A stretch of DNA of 64,000 nucleotides from the NCBI GenBank assembly GCA_903813345.2, contig CAIIXF020000005.1, positions 1,114,001-1,178,000 of the forward strand, given 5' to 3'. Shown here piece by piece: positions 27,134 through 39,600 of this stretch (positions within the stretch are counted from its first letter, which is position 1; each line of letters opens with the position of its first letter). Position numbers and translations under genes: made by a program. The stretch comes from Owenia fusiformis. Its lineage: Eukaryota; Annelida; Polychaeta; Sabellida; Oweniidae. The notes beneath the pieces were generated by a model. The model was given only the letters and a program-made list of their open reading frames with translations, was not told the origin of the DNA and ran no database searches.

Positions 27134-30100
27134 GTTATTGCTAATGGAAGAGTTATATCAATTTTGTTTACATACATTGCACCGATGTCATGGTAACTAC
27201 ATGTTTGACAACCCCTCATGAACAAAAACAAAATAAAATGTTGAGTGATGTAAAATTTATTTACAGTTTTAATCCATCGTATCCTTTGTTAATGATATAT
27301 TGAATGTGATTGTAAAGTTAATGTACATTTGTAATGCCTGCTGATTGTAAAATGCTGCAAATTGCACAAATCAGGTCACATATTAATAATAACAATAAGC
27401 TATTAATTTATGCATAACTGAGACTCTTTTATGAAGTCTAGCCATGTTTGTAGTATTGAGATATTTGCTTTGACTAGTAGTTACATGTATATTTTTGATA
27501 TTCTGTTGAACTCAAAACAAAAACATTAGGTTTATATTAACATGTCATCAGTCAGCCGAGTTTTTTTAAAACACTGTACAAGAAATAATTTTACCATGAG
27601 AAATATTTCCTAATGCAGACAACAGTAAAAACATGTAAAACATCAGCAAATTAAAGATTTCAATAAAATTTATTTTCATCACCTTAAATTTTGGACAAAA
27701 ACGATAAAATTTCATCCTGGGAAAATTATCACTTGTTCAGTATATCAAACAATATACACAAAATTACAATTACATGACAATGGCCCCTCCACCAACAGAA
27801 TAAGATTGTGCAATATTTTAGTTGAAAAAGTTACAATTAGAATTTGGCAAACCTTATTCAACTAGAACATGTATGTTCTATAAATGGAATATGTTTTGGT
27901 AAAAAATTCACAATACATACATTTATATAGTACAATTTACTGAAACCCTAGTTAATTTTAATTAATTAGATTTTAAACACTATTAAAATAATCTGACAAT
28001 TTTGGGACTGATAATATTTAGAATTAATACAGGATTGATAATATTAAGGATAATGTTTGGGAATGATGGTAGTGAATAGTAGGGATTGATAATATAAAGG
28101 ATTAATCTCAAACAAAAAACACTTTCTTGAAGTCAAATACAAATGGATCAAGTTCAGACATAACTGTAAAATTGACAAACTTTTATGTGGAGTTCAACAT
28201 AAATGTGAGATGCTCCAAATTCAAAGGATTTCTAGTCGATGGATTTGCTTTTGTCACAATAATTAAAAGGCCCTATGTAAGTTATAACCTCTTAACTCAA
28301 TATTGCATGGGGCCTAGATATAATCTCATCTTCCATGATAATTCCAATCACAAGTACATTAACAAAATATAATACAAAACACACAATTAAGCTATACTTC
28401 TTATGTTCCCATGTATGTGGTAATGTACATAGTATATACATAAAGAAAACATTCAATTAGGGAGTAAAAGTATACGTAATATATGAATGAATTGAGTACA
28501 CATGTAAAAGAAGACAGATCATATCGTAAGGAATGTTTAATATTATTGCAATACTTTTCTAGTAAATCCTAATAATGATGATGTCACAGACACAGTTTAT
28601 AATTTAAACAACTCAGAGAACAATTTTTGAAATTACCCATGATATCTTACTCAATAGGTGGCAGGATCAAAAATTATCCCAATATCAATGTCCTAGATAG
28701 CTTATAAGACATGAATGAATAATAATACACTGAGGATTTCAAGTGATCTATAAAACAGGCCCCATAATACTCTACTTAGTGTATATATCTATGTCTTAGA
28801 GTACATGTATAAATAGTATAGTAAATAATAATATAATATACACGTATGTTCCCGATGATGAACAATGTAATAGTAATTAAGTTCATGGAATAAAGTTTAC
28901 AAATAATAGTTGGGGATCATAGACATGAAAATGAATAAGTTGAACATATTAATAATAATTACATTTGAGGGATAAGTTATCATATTTATTTACAGAAGAC
29001 AATGCCCTAACTAGCTAACTAACTAACTCAATTACTGCTCTTCACTGTACTGCTTTACCTTTCAACACTTCAAACTTTTATTTAGACCAGAGATGAAAAT
29101 AACAATAGACCTTTCTAGATAGTCCTGACCCCTATTGGTGAACCGAGGAATCATTGATATCATGATGTCATACTTTGCAGGTGATAATGTTTGTACATAA
29201 AATTGTTTTTGAAGATCAAATTATATTTCTGCAACAAAACTGAAAGAATGACATCATTACTAATAGATGGCAGGATCTACTAGATTGATCTAAAGTTTTA
29301 CTCATATGGCCTGAAAATTAATTTGCTCATTACATATTTTATTTTTCTGAATTATAAGCTCATATTTAGATCACCAACTGAATTGCACTAATACCTCAAC
29401 AATGCCGCCATGCTGGCCAAATATCTGGCATGTCATAATGGAAATCATATTTCATGTCTTAGTTTCTCTTCAGCTGTCTTTCTATGCATTTAATATTCTT
29501 TGCTTTGTTTCTTATTCTTTGCTATGCTTCCACATCAATGAATAAGTCTGCAAAGATTTTTAAATGTTTTCCTCATCTGTGAGTCTCCATGCATTGAAAA
29601 TAACTGGCAAAATGAATCCAATTTAGAAAAATCTTGGAAATTATTTTTTCTGTTTAAGTTTTGTTATTCCTCTTATCTGGGCATTTACAAGGGGCATTTC
29701 CTCCTATTTATGCCTGCCAAAGGATTTTATATATTTTTGCCCTCCAGACTGTTATATAGTGTTTCAGAAGCTTAATATGATATGGATATATGTAGTAGAT
29801 AGCCTATGTAGTACTGCTATTATGTCAATGGGGTTTTGTCTGTCAGTTGAATTGATTCAAACGGGTTGTCGCCTCCCTGGAACACAATGGAAAACACATT
29901 AATCAACACAATATTACATCTCTGTTTATCCCATTGAATTCTCTATAAACAAAGGTTTAGAGGTGAAATTCTTTAAGTGATGTTTCCTGATCAATATAAT
30001 GAAAATATTGTCACATTTCATTCATTCTGAATAATTTCTGAAATTCCCTGCACCAATACAACAACCAGTACACCAAAAACAAAATGCAATAAAAATGATA

Positions 30101-30452
30101 TGCTACCACCTGAAACGAAATAAGGAAAAGAGTATCTACATTAATACTTGTTTACGTTCAAAGGAAAAACATGGCCGAGTTTGACTTCATTCATATTTTT
30201 AAAAAAAATCAACATATTACATTAAAACCTGCAAATCTATGGACTCGCCCTTCACCAATCACATCTCATTGAACTTTTCCATACAATATGATAAGCAAAA
30301 TTATGAACTTATAATACAAATAACAAAACCTTAAAAGGACAGTACATAATTCTGATCCTTAATTACCAAAACTGTTTTTACTTTTTAAGGTAGGTTCTGC
30401 AATTTCACAAAAAAGTTGAAAACACAAAATTGGGCCAATGGCATTTCAACAC
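27134..30452. other. Convergent intergenic region, no gene recognised
   Basis: AT-rich DNA between the 3' ends of XPC (+) and the ELAPOR gene (-). Small open frames exist (for example about 80 codons at 28127 on +) but show no family resemblance, signal sequence or splice context. Part is probably 3' untranslated sequence. Confidence 0.4.
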
Positions 30453-30458
30453 TTTATT
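30453..30458 (-). terminator. Candidate ELAPOR polyadenylation signal
   Basis: AATAAA on the - strand (TTTATT on +) lies about 160 bp after the proposed stop codon at 30619. Confidence 0.35.
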
Positions 30459-30618
30459 CAAAATGCAGAACTACCTTAATTCAAAATAATCTGTGCCTTG
30501 CAAATGCACTACAAGTTAATTGAAACGTAAAAATGTAAACTAAAACAGGTGTAAAATTAAATAAAAATAAAAACCCTGAATGAACCTTAAAATTAAATTA
30601 AATAGGAAGGTAAATCGC

Positions 30619-30645
30619 TTACAAATCTTCAAAATCTTCATCCCC
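30619..30645 (-). CDS. ELAPOR: ELAPOR exon 20, eight-codon terminal exon
   Basis: After a gtgtttttag acceptor the frame reads GDEDFEDL and then TAA. Phase 0 fits exon 19, whose own readthrough past gtgtgt would give VCMLE and a stop. The exon is tiny, so the assignment rests on phase, acceptor and an acidic tail similar to the family end. Confidence 0.6.
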   Translation of the reverse strand, partial: GDEDFEDL

Positions 30646-33600
30646 CTAAAAACACAAAGGTACATTAAAGTTTCATGAATTCAAAAGCCAACATGAATTT
30701 ATTCTGGGGAAACAGTTTATGTCAAAACCAAATAAATGAATAAAAAATAAAATTATGAATTTGAAGAGAAGCAGCAACTTAATCTTAATAGAGAAAGTAA
30801 TTTATAAAGGATTAAAGTCTTCCTCCCCCATCCTCCTCCCTCCCCATCCTCCTCCCCCTATTTCTTAAAGTTTATGACCAATGAAATCTCATAAGTGTAA
30901 CATTATCACCCATTAAATTATATGTTTTTTTAGCTTGTTTTATGACACATTTAATATTTGACTCAGCTTGACTCCACCCCTAACTAAAAGAATCCTGTGA
31001 CTGACAGGCGACACTCCTCCTTGCCCTCTCACCACTTATTTAACTAGACATAAAAATCTCTCCATATTTCTTAACTTTGGATTTAAAGGAGCAGGGCAGA
31101 TAGCAAAAAAACTAAGAGAAAACTGCTGGTGGAGTTATAATGGATGATTTTCTCAAATCTCAACACCTCCAAAAACCTCATGTAAAAATGCAAAGATACA
31201 TACATATCTGGGTAGTCAAATAAATTCTACTGAAAGTTTGTCACTTATTTGGATATTTTGCTTCCATTTTAATATTTCAACAGTTACTCAAATCCCCTAT
31301 ATAACCAACTGTCAGTGAAATTTATTGACTTTAAATGAGGGGCTACCTGAAAGTTTGTCAGTGGTTTTTAATAATGATGCTTTGTAAGAATTTGTTTCAT
31401 GAAATCCAAAAATATAATTTTAAAACCACCGATCAAACATTTTCATAGCCAAACCTCAAACCTCCTTATACTATGGACCTCATGACAGAAAGGTCAAATG
31501 TTCTATATACAAATGAGGAAATAGTCATGATGGGCATGTAAATTCCAGGCTTTTTCTGTAAAATTTGAACAAAGCATTTGATTTTTTACATTTTCCCTCA
31601 AATTTTTTTAATCTTTTTACATTTGCATGCAATTTGGCGGATTCCTCTTTTTTCCACTCTATTTTGCATTTCAAAACATAACCACCATGACATTCCCAAC
31701 CAGGTATAATCATACATGATGCAAATATATGTACATATAAGGTGTAGTTCACGCAGTTCCCAGGTCCCTAATAAATCAATCAATCAATCACTATATACTT
31801 ACATAGAAGTCATTTAAATAAGACCTGTCATTTTGACTGTCTCCCTAAAATATTTCATAGTGTTATAATGAAAAACATGGGAATAATACTGATTAACATA
31901 AGTAGCATTAGTGTTCCAACTGGGGGCAATACTTAACAATCCACTTGAATAAGAAAACTATGAATTGTATGATGAGTGACTCAATATCATACAATGTACA
32001 ATATCTTTAATTATACTATAAATACATGAGAAAAATATTTTATGAAGGATGATGATGGGTAAAGGTGGCCAAGTCTTTAAAAGTAAATATGTGAGAATGA
32101 GTGAAATTAGCAAGGAATGAATAAATGCAACCCTAGCACTTAGTAAATTCACTAAAATTACTTTATTCCTTGCTGGTTCTCCCATTTCAACCCTATTTTG
32201 CTTTTTAAAAATGGCCACCATATTGTTATTCTAGCATACACACCTTTCCAGTGATATTCTTGAGTTTGTTCATAAACTTGCTTCCTCTGCTCTCCTTGAA
32301 CTTGACGGCATCAAACTGTTCCTCTTCATCCTCGCTGAGTGCGCATGTTTCGGCAGCAGGAAGCTCCATCTCTCCATCTATGTTGGGTTTACCAGATCCA
32401 GCAGCCAGCTTCATGTACTTGTACTCAAGTCTGAAATATAATGGAGGAATAAGTAATGGTACTCAAGTCTGAAAAGTAATGATGAAATAAGTAATGGTAC
32501 TCAAGTCTGAAATATAATGGAGGAATAAGTAATGGTACTCAAGTCTGAAAAGTAATGATGAAATAAGTAATGGTACTCAAGTCTGAAATATAATGGAGGA
32601 ATAAGTAATGGTACTCAAGTCTGAAAAGTAATGATGAAATAAGTAATGGTACTCAAGTCTGAAATATAATGGAGGAATAAGTAATGGTACTCAAGTCTGA
32701 AAAGTAATGATGAAATAAGTAATGGTACTCAAGTCTGAAATATAATGGAGGAATAAGTAATGGTACTCAAGTCTGAAAAGTAATGATGAAATAAGTAATG
32801 GTACTCAAGTCTGAAATATAATTAAGGAATAAGTAATGTTAGTCTGAATAAATGAAGGTGAAATAAATAGCATGATTTATACTCAAGTCTGAGTTATGAT
32901 GAAGTAAGTAGTTGGACTGAAGTCTGAAATAAGAAAATCTGAATGAAAATTGAACAAGGCACAGGACGTGAACGAGATCACACCATCAAATAGGCAGACA
33001 CTATGAACCAGGAAAACTGTTCTCCTATTATGTTTACAAATTTCAAGAACAAGAAAACAAGATGGCCGCCCAAAAGTTAATCAGCTCTAGTACTTGATAT
33101 CCTCTATCATTTGTGTAAATTTGAAGGAAATCCGATGAGTGGTTTTCCTGAAATGGCGATGACAAGATTTTTCGAAAAACCTCCAAAATGGCCACCAGAA
33201 AACAAGATGGCCGCCCAAAAGTTAATCAGCTCTAGTACTTGATATCCTCTATCATTTGTGTAAAGGACGATTCTCGGTTTGGAGAACGAAGTTCATTAAT
33301 CTAAATGAGCATTATCCCTGCTTCGGACAAATTTGATTTTTTTACATAATACAGATTTGATTGTTCTCTTTTGAATAGTCATAATTTAAATTGGGTAATA
33401 TTTCTAGATTTTTCGCAAAGAAATATTAGCGCAGTACGCTGATGAACTTCTTTCCCCAAATCGAGACTTGTATTTTATTGAATCGGTCTACTGCACCGTT
33501 ATCCCTGCCTCAGACCAATTTGTTATTTTTACATCTTGTAGATTTAAATGTCCTCTTTTGAATATTCATAGTTTAATTTGGGTAATATTTCTACATTTTT

Positions 33601-36600
33601 CATGAAAAAAATATAAGCCCAGGAGACTGTTCTCCAAACCGAGAATCGTCCTTTGAAGGAAATCCGATGAGCGGTTTTCCTGAAATGGCGATGACAAGAT
33701 TTTTCGAAAAAACTTCAAAATAGCCACCGGAAAACAAGATGGCCGCCCAAAAGTTAATCAGCTCTAGTACTTGATATCCTCTATCATTTGTGTAAATTTG
33801 AAGGAAATCCGAAGAGCGGTTTTCCTGAAATGGCGATGACAAGATTTTTCGAAAAACCTTCAAAATGGCCACCGGAAAACAAGATGGCCGCCCAAAAGTT
33901 AATCAGCTCTAGTACTTGATATCCTCTATCATTTGTGTAAAGGACGATTCTCGGTTTGGAGAACAGCCTCCTGGGCTAAAAATTTTTTCATGAAAAATAT
34001 AGAAATATAACCCAAATTAAACTATGAATATTCAAAAGAGGACAATTAAATCTACAAGATGTAAAAATAACAAATTGGTCTGAAGCAGGGATAATGCTCA
34101 AATAGACCGATTCAACCAGAACAACGGCAACGCCAAAGCGTAGCGAATCCCATCGAACAGAAATGGCTGGCATTTTTACAAACGAATAGCAAATATCATA
34201 AAACAACACACCAGAAAGGCCACCATTTTTAAAATGGTTGCTCACTAGCCAAGTTGTCATCAGAAGAAATAATATGCTTTTAAGTAGCCACCTCTAAAAT
34301 TTTTGAAAAATCTCACACATACTTGTAAAATTACACACATAAAAATGGTGGCCATTTTTCAAAATGGCCAACTACTCCCCAAAGTTTTATTAGACAATGT
34401 GCCATGCTTAAAGTATTCACATATCAAATATGAACAAAATGGCTCCACTACTTTTCGAGTTATAGTAAAATATGTTAAAATGGCGGCCATTTTTCAAAAT
34501 GGCCACCGTCTACCAAAAGTGTCATTAGAAATAGACAGTGTGCCATGCTTATAGTATTCACATACCAAATATGAACAAAATCACTCCACTACTTTTCGAG
34601 TTATAGTAAAATACGTTAAAATGGCGGCCATTTTTCAAAATTTTTTTCAAAATGGCCGCCTTCTACCAAAAGTGTCATAGGACAGTGTGCCATACTTATA
34701 GTATTCACATACCAAATATGAACAAAATCGCTCCACTACTTTTCGAGTTATAGTAAAATACGTTAAAATGGCGGCCATTTTTCAAAATGGCCGCCTTCTA
34801 CCAAAAGTGTCATAGGACAGTGTGCCATACTTATAGTATTCACATACCAAATATGAACAAAATCGCTCCACTACTTTTCGAGTTATAGTAAAATACGTTT
34901 TCAATTTTTTTTTCAAAATGGCCGCCTTCTACCAAAAGTGTCATAGGACAGTGTGCCATGCTTATAGTATTCACATACCAAATATAAACAAAATCGCTCC
35001 ACTACTTTTCGAGTTATAGTAAAATACGTTAAAATGGCGGCCATTTTTCAAAATGGCCGCCTTCTACCAAAAGTGTTTTTAGACAGTGTGCAATGCTTAT
35101 AGTATGCACATACCAAATATGAACAAAATCGCTCCACTATTTTTTGAGTTATAGCAAAAATCAAAAAATGACGAGTAAAGGCCGCCATTTTTCAAGATGG
35201 CTGCCATGTGCTTCTTTAATATCTACATTTGTAGCATTATTAATGTCCTTTATAATTTTTTTACATTTAAAACATATTGCTATAACAGTTTTCCATATTA
35301 CACCTAAATTACTGTAAAATCGGCACTAAAATGGCCGCCATTTTGAAATGAGCGGCCATTTTGAAAATCGGCTTTCGAGCAGAACTTCTACCCCCATAGG
35401 GTATATGTGTACAAAATATGAACAAAATTGGGCCAACGGTATTTGAGTTATTGCCCGGACGGACGGACGGACGGACGGACGGACTGACGGACGTACTGAT
35501 GGACGGACGGATGGACGGAGGCGTTCCCTATATCCCTCCGAACTTCGTTCGATAAGATAATAAAATACAAGTCTCGATTTGGGGAAAGAAGTTCATCAGT
35601 GTACTGCGCTAATATTTTTTTGCGAAAAATCTAGAAATATTACCCAAATTAAATTATGACTATTCAAAAGAAGACATTCAAATCTATATTATGTAAAAAA
35701 ATCAAAGGACGATTCTCGGTTTGGAGAACGAAGTTCATCAATATAAATGAGCATTATCCCTACTTCGGACAAATTTGATTTTTTTACATAATATAGAGTT
35801 GAAGGTCTTCTTTTGAATGGTCATAATTTAATTTGGGTAATATTTCTAGATTTTTCGCAAAAAAAATATTAGCGCAGTACACTTATGAACTTTTTTCCCC
35901 AAATCGAGACTTGTATTTTATTGAATCGGTCTAATTGATCGTTATCCCTGCTTCAGACCAATTTGTTATTTTTACATCTTGTAGATTTAAATGTCCTCTT
36001 TTGAATATTCATAGTTTAATTTGGGTAATATTTCTATATTTTTCATGAAAAAAAATTTATTAGCCCAGGAGACTGTTCTCCAAACCGAGAATCGTCCTTT
36101 GTCCGAAGCAGGGATAATGCTCATTTAGATTGATGAACTTCGTTCTCCAAACCGAGAATCGTCCTTTGAAGGAAATCCGAAGAGCGGTTTTCCTGAAATG
36201 GCGATGACAAGATTTTTCGAAAAACCTTCAAAATGGCCACCAGAAAACAAGATGGCCGCCCAAAAGTTAATCAACTCTAGTACTTGATATCCTCTATCAT
36301 GTGTGTAAATTTGAAGGAAATCCGATGAGCGGATTTTCTGAAATGGCGATGACTAGATTTTTCGAAAAATCTTCATAATGGCTGCCAGAAAACAAGATGG
36401 CCGCCCAAAAGTTAATCAGCTCTAGTACTTGATATCCTCTATCATTTGTGTAAATTTGAAGGAAATCCAATGAGCGGTTTTCCTGAAATGGCGATGACAA
36501 GATTTTTCGAAAAACCTTCAAAATGGCCGCCAGAAAACAAGATGGCCACCCAAAAGTTAATCAGCTCTAGTACTTCATATGCTCTATCATCTCTGCGAAT

Positions 36601-39600
36601 TTCGAGAAAATCTGATGAGCAGTTTTCCTTAAACGCCGATGACAAAAAGCGGGACGATCACGACCACGACCAGTATGACGACTATATCCCACCGATGGTG
36701 TGATAAAAATTTCTATGTAAAATTCTACTCACTTCCTGTTCCTCTTCCAACAATAGACGAGCACGGTGATAAGCAGAACTGCCAGTAAGGTGGCTCCAGC
36801 TATAGCAACCTCAGCCTACAACACAATTCAATAAAATACAAAAATAAAATTAACTTTCAGTTTACAGGCCTATTGGTTAATTGAATTTTAAAAGGGCATT
36901 TGATAATATTAATAACTTTATCAATTTGGAATAAGTTTAAAGCATGATTGGGAACCACATAATTTTTATCTTTAACTCCGGTTGAATCATTTATTGCCAA
37001 TCCAGCTTTAAAAACCAACTAAAGTTTCCACCATTTTATTAAGTAACCAGGTAACCACAGAAATGACTGAGCAACTAATTCTAAATAAACAAAGCCCAGC
37101 AAAATTGAAAGTCTTTCAGTGAACTCTAACCTTGCTCCCAAGACCTTTCTTTGTTAAGCAAAACATCTACTTCACCAAATAAAATCCAGAATTTTGAAGA
37201 AGTATGTTAACCCATGTAGACAGCCTTTGACAAGTTTAACATGCCCATTTACATTTACTATTGGGGTTTGTTTTGAGTACCAGTTCACTCTGACACATTA
37301 ACCAGATATGGCAGTGCTATATACCTTGAGATATATGCCATCATCATGCTTTAAGAGACAAACATAATTTAGCAATAAACTTATAAGCATGTTGATGTAG
37401 CTTCTGTTACAGTTTATCAAACTGACAGGTAAATCCAAATACATAGAGGATATCCTATGATTTTTGTTGGATACCATTTTTATCCATGAGTGGATATCAC
37501 CCATCTCTATGAGTGAGCGCAGCGAATGAGTGGAGATCAGCGATATCCAAGAGTGGATAAAAATGATAGCCGAGAAAATCATAGGATATCATATTTATCC
37601 TAAGGTCGCTATTTTTGTATGGACTTAAAATAATTAAACCTAAAAGTTGTTGTTTTATAATCTTATTTTCTAATTTTTTCATTTTATTTTCTGTGAACTT
37701 ATTCTTACACTTATTCTTACACTTATTCTTATTGTCAAACAGACAAGTCAGGTTATCACAATTTTTCTTTACTATTTTTTAAAAGAAATTTTCCAATTTC
37801 TTTCATTTTTAACATTTTTTCAACATTTTATTTATTTTTTCAAATTAAATTTTTTTTTCAAATTTTTTTTCAAAATGTTTTTTAAATAGTATCTTTAGGA
37901 TACAATTGGATATCGCGTCATATGGATCGGATACAATTTTAGTGGCGCATACGGAATTATCTTGTGTCGTTATCCCCATATATATATTTAGTATCCATCG
38001 GATAAATTAAAATACAAGTTACACACAAATCTGTCATTTGATTCTAATATCAAAATCTCTGGGAGAAGTGGACCTAAAAATTACACAGGTCATCCTAATT
38101 GTATGAATAACCATTATATGTTTTATAGGGGTATACATTTGTATATTTTACACAGTGATAATGAGTACTTACAAAGAAGGGCAGGATTGGACATTTCATT
38201 TTTTTCGTTACAGGCTTTCCATCTCCCATCAATACACAGTGCCTACAAGTAAAGCAAATTAATTTTAAAAATGACGATATGACGAGGAATGCAGGAAACA
38301 TCATATATGAGGAGGGACAGATTTTAGATATAGATGGCCTCATTAAGATTGTCAACAGTATGTGACTTAAGGAACATAGTGTGAAAAACATAATATTATT
38401 CTATAAGAGAGGGAGAGACCTTAATTACTTCTCTGTACAAAACAACTAACATTTATTAAGTGTAATAACATTTTAGAACCACTAAAATTGAATGTATTTC
38501 TTTTACACATACTTGACTGGAGACCAACGCCGAAAACTACAGAAAAAGTTATCTAATCTTGTATATCTCATCTATGTACTCGCATATGGCTGATGCCCAA
38601 AATGGGTAATAAAGAGAAAATTTTGAGAAAGAATTTACAATTTAAAAATACATAGTACTATACACTGTACAATAATCCAATTTTGGCACTACATTGCTTG
38701 AAGAACCTGGACAGATTAACAATGGCTACCATATATAGACTTACTTGGGTGGGTAATAATGAATGATTTGCTCCCCCTGGTGGCACTCTCCCTTAACGAC
38801 ATCATAATCATCTTCATGACACTGTGGGCAAGCGTGCTTACTGTTCCACATGAAATGAAATGTGCAACCATCACACGTTCCATCAGGGCATTTAGGAGGC
38901 AATTCTAGGGTACCTGACCCAGATTCTTTGACGTCACAACGGAGATGGATTACTGTGTAGCGACCATCCGGACAAGCTTTTGTAGATCTATTAACAAGAA
39001 CAAAATATATTAAACATTTCTTACTAATAATAGTAAAAATATTTGGTTAACAAGTATTTAGAATAATTTTACAATGTTACAATCCAAAATCATGTACAAC
39101 ATCAATCAATAATCAATAAGCTCAGACAAACTAATCTTTTTATTTGTGCTATTATTGCATTACTTTTTTCAGTACACCGAATCCTTTTTTCAAAGTGAAC
39201 CTCAAATTCTCTGAGACTTATCTATAAAGAAAGAATGTAGATAACTAATGATGTTTTACTTACTCTGACGAGACATATGTGAAATGAAGGTCAAGGTCAT
39301 ATTCATCTTTTGTCCAACCAGCAGCCTCCAATTCAGTTTTCATTGAGGAGTTAGTGATGTTTAAAAGATGGTCTCCAAGGCTACAAACACAATATCACCA
39401 TGAATAAACTGTCGCTTGAATTTTGAAGAAGTTTTAAACACATTACAACATCAATAGACTGTTGCTTTTATTTCAGCATTGAATTTCTGGTTGTGGAGTA
39501 TGTGAGAAACAAAATTGAAACCAAAAGCACTTTAAAATATACTTAATGATATTTCCACAAGGTCAAAACCTTGCAGCATGATGTCTTATTTACAACTTTA

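Larger units (their letters stand above)
33942..36164. mobile_element. TIR element S2, 2223 bp, same family, opposite orientation, carrying a satellite and nested element S3
   Basis: Flanked by gtgtaaa and tttgaagg as S1. Its left end corresponds to the right end of S1 in inverse (gagaacagcctcctgggc), its right end to the S1 left end. The middle has been replaced or expanded by about 128-bp satellite units. S3 is inserted near its right end. Confidence 0.75.
33050..36640. repeat. Tandem repeat, about 144-bp unit, interrupted by transposons
   Basis: Units of the form gaaggaaatccgatgagcgg ... aagatggccgcccaaaagtt ... ctatcatttgtgtaaattt occur at about 33050-33260, 33655-33940 and 36168-36640. 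Two of the junctions are filled by TIR elements at the identical internal position. Open frames crossing it on both strands are repeat artefacts. Confidence 0.85.

Noticed and set aside
36297-36703. Frames over the 144-bp repeat on both strands (also 33600-33872)
   Set aside because: Same peptide recurs with each repeat unit and contains stops; repeat artefact.
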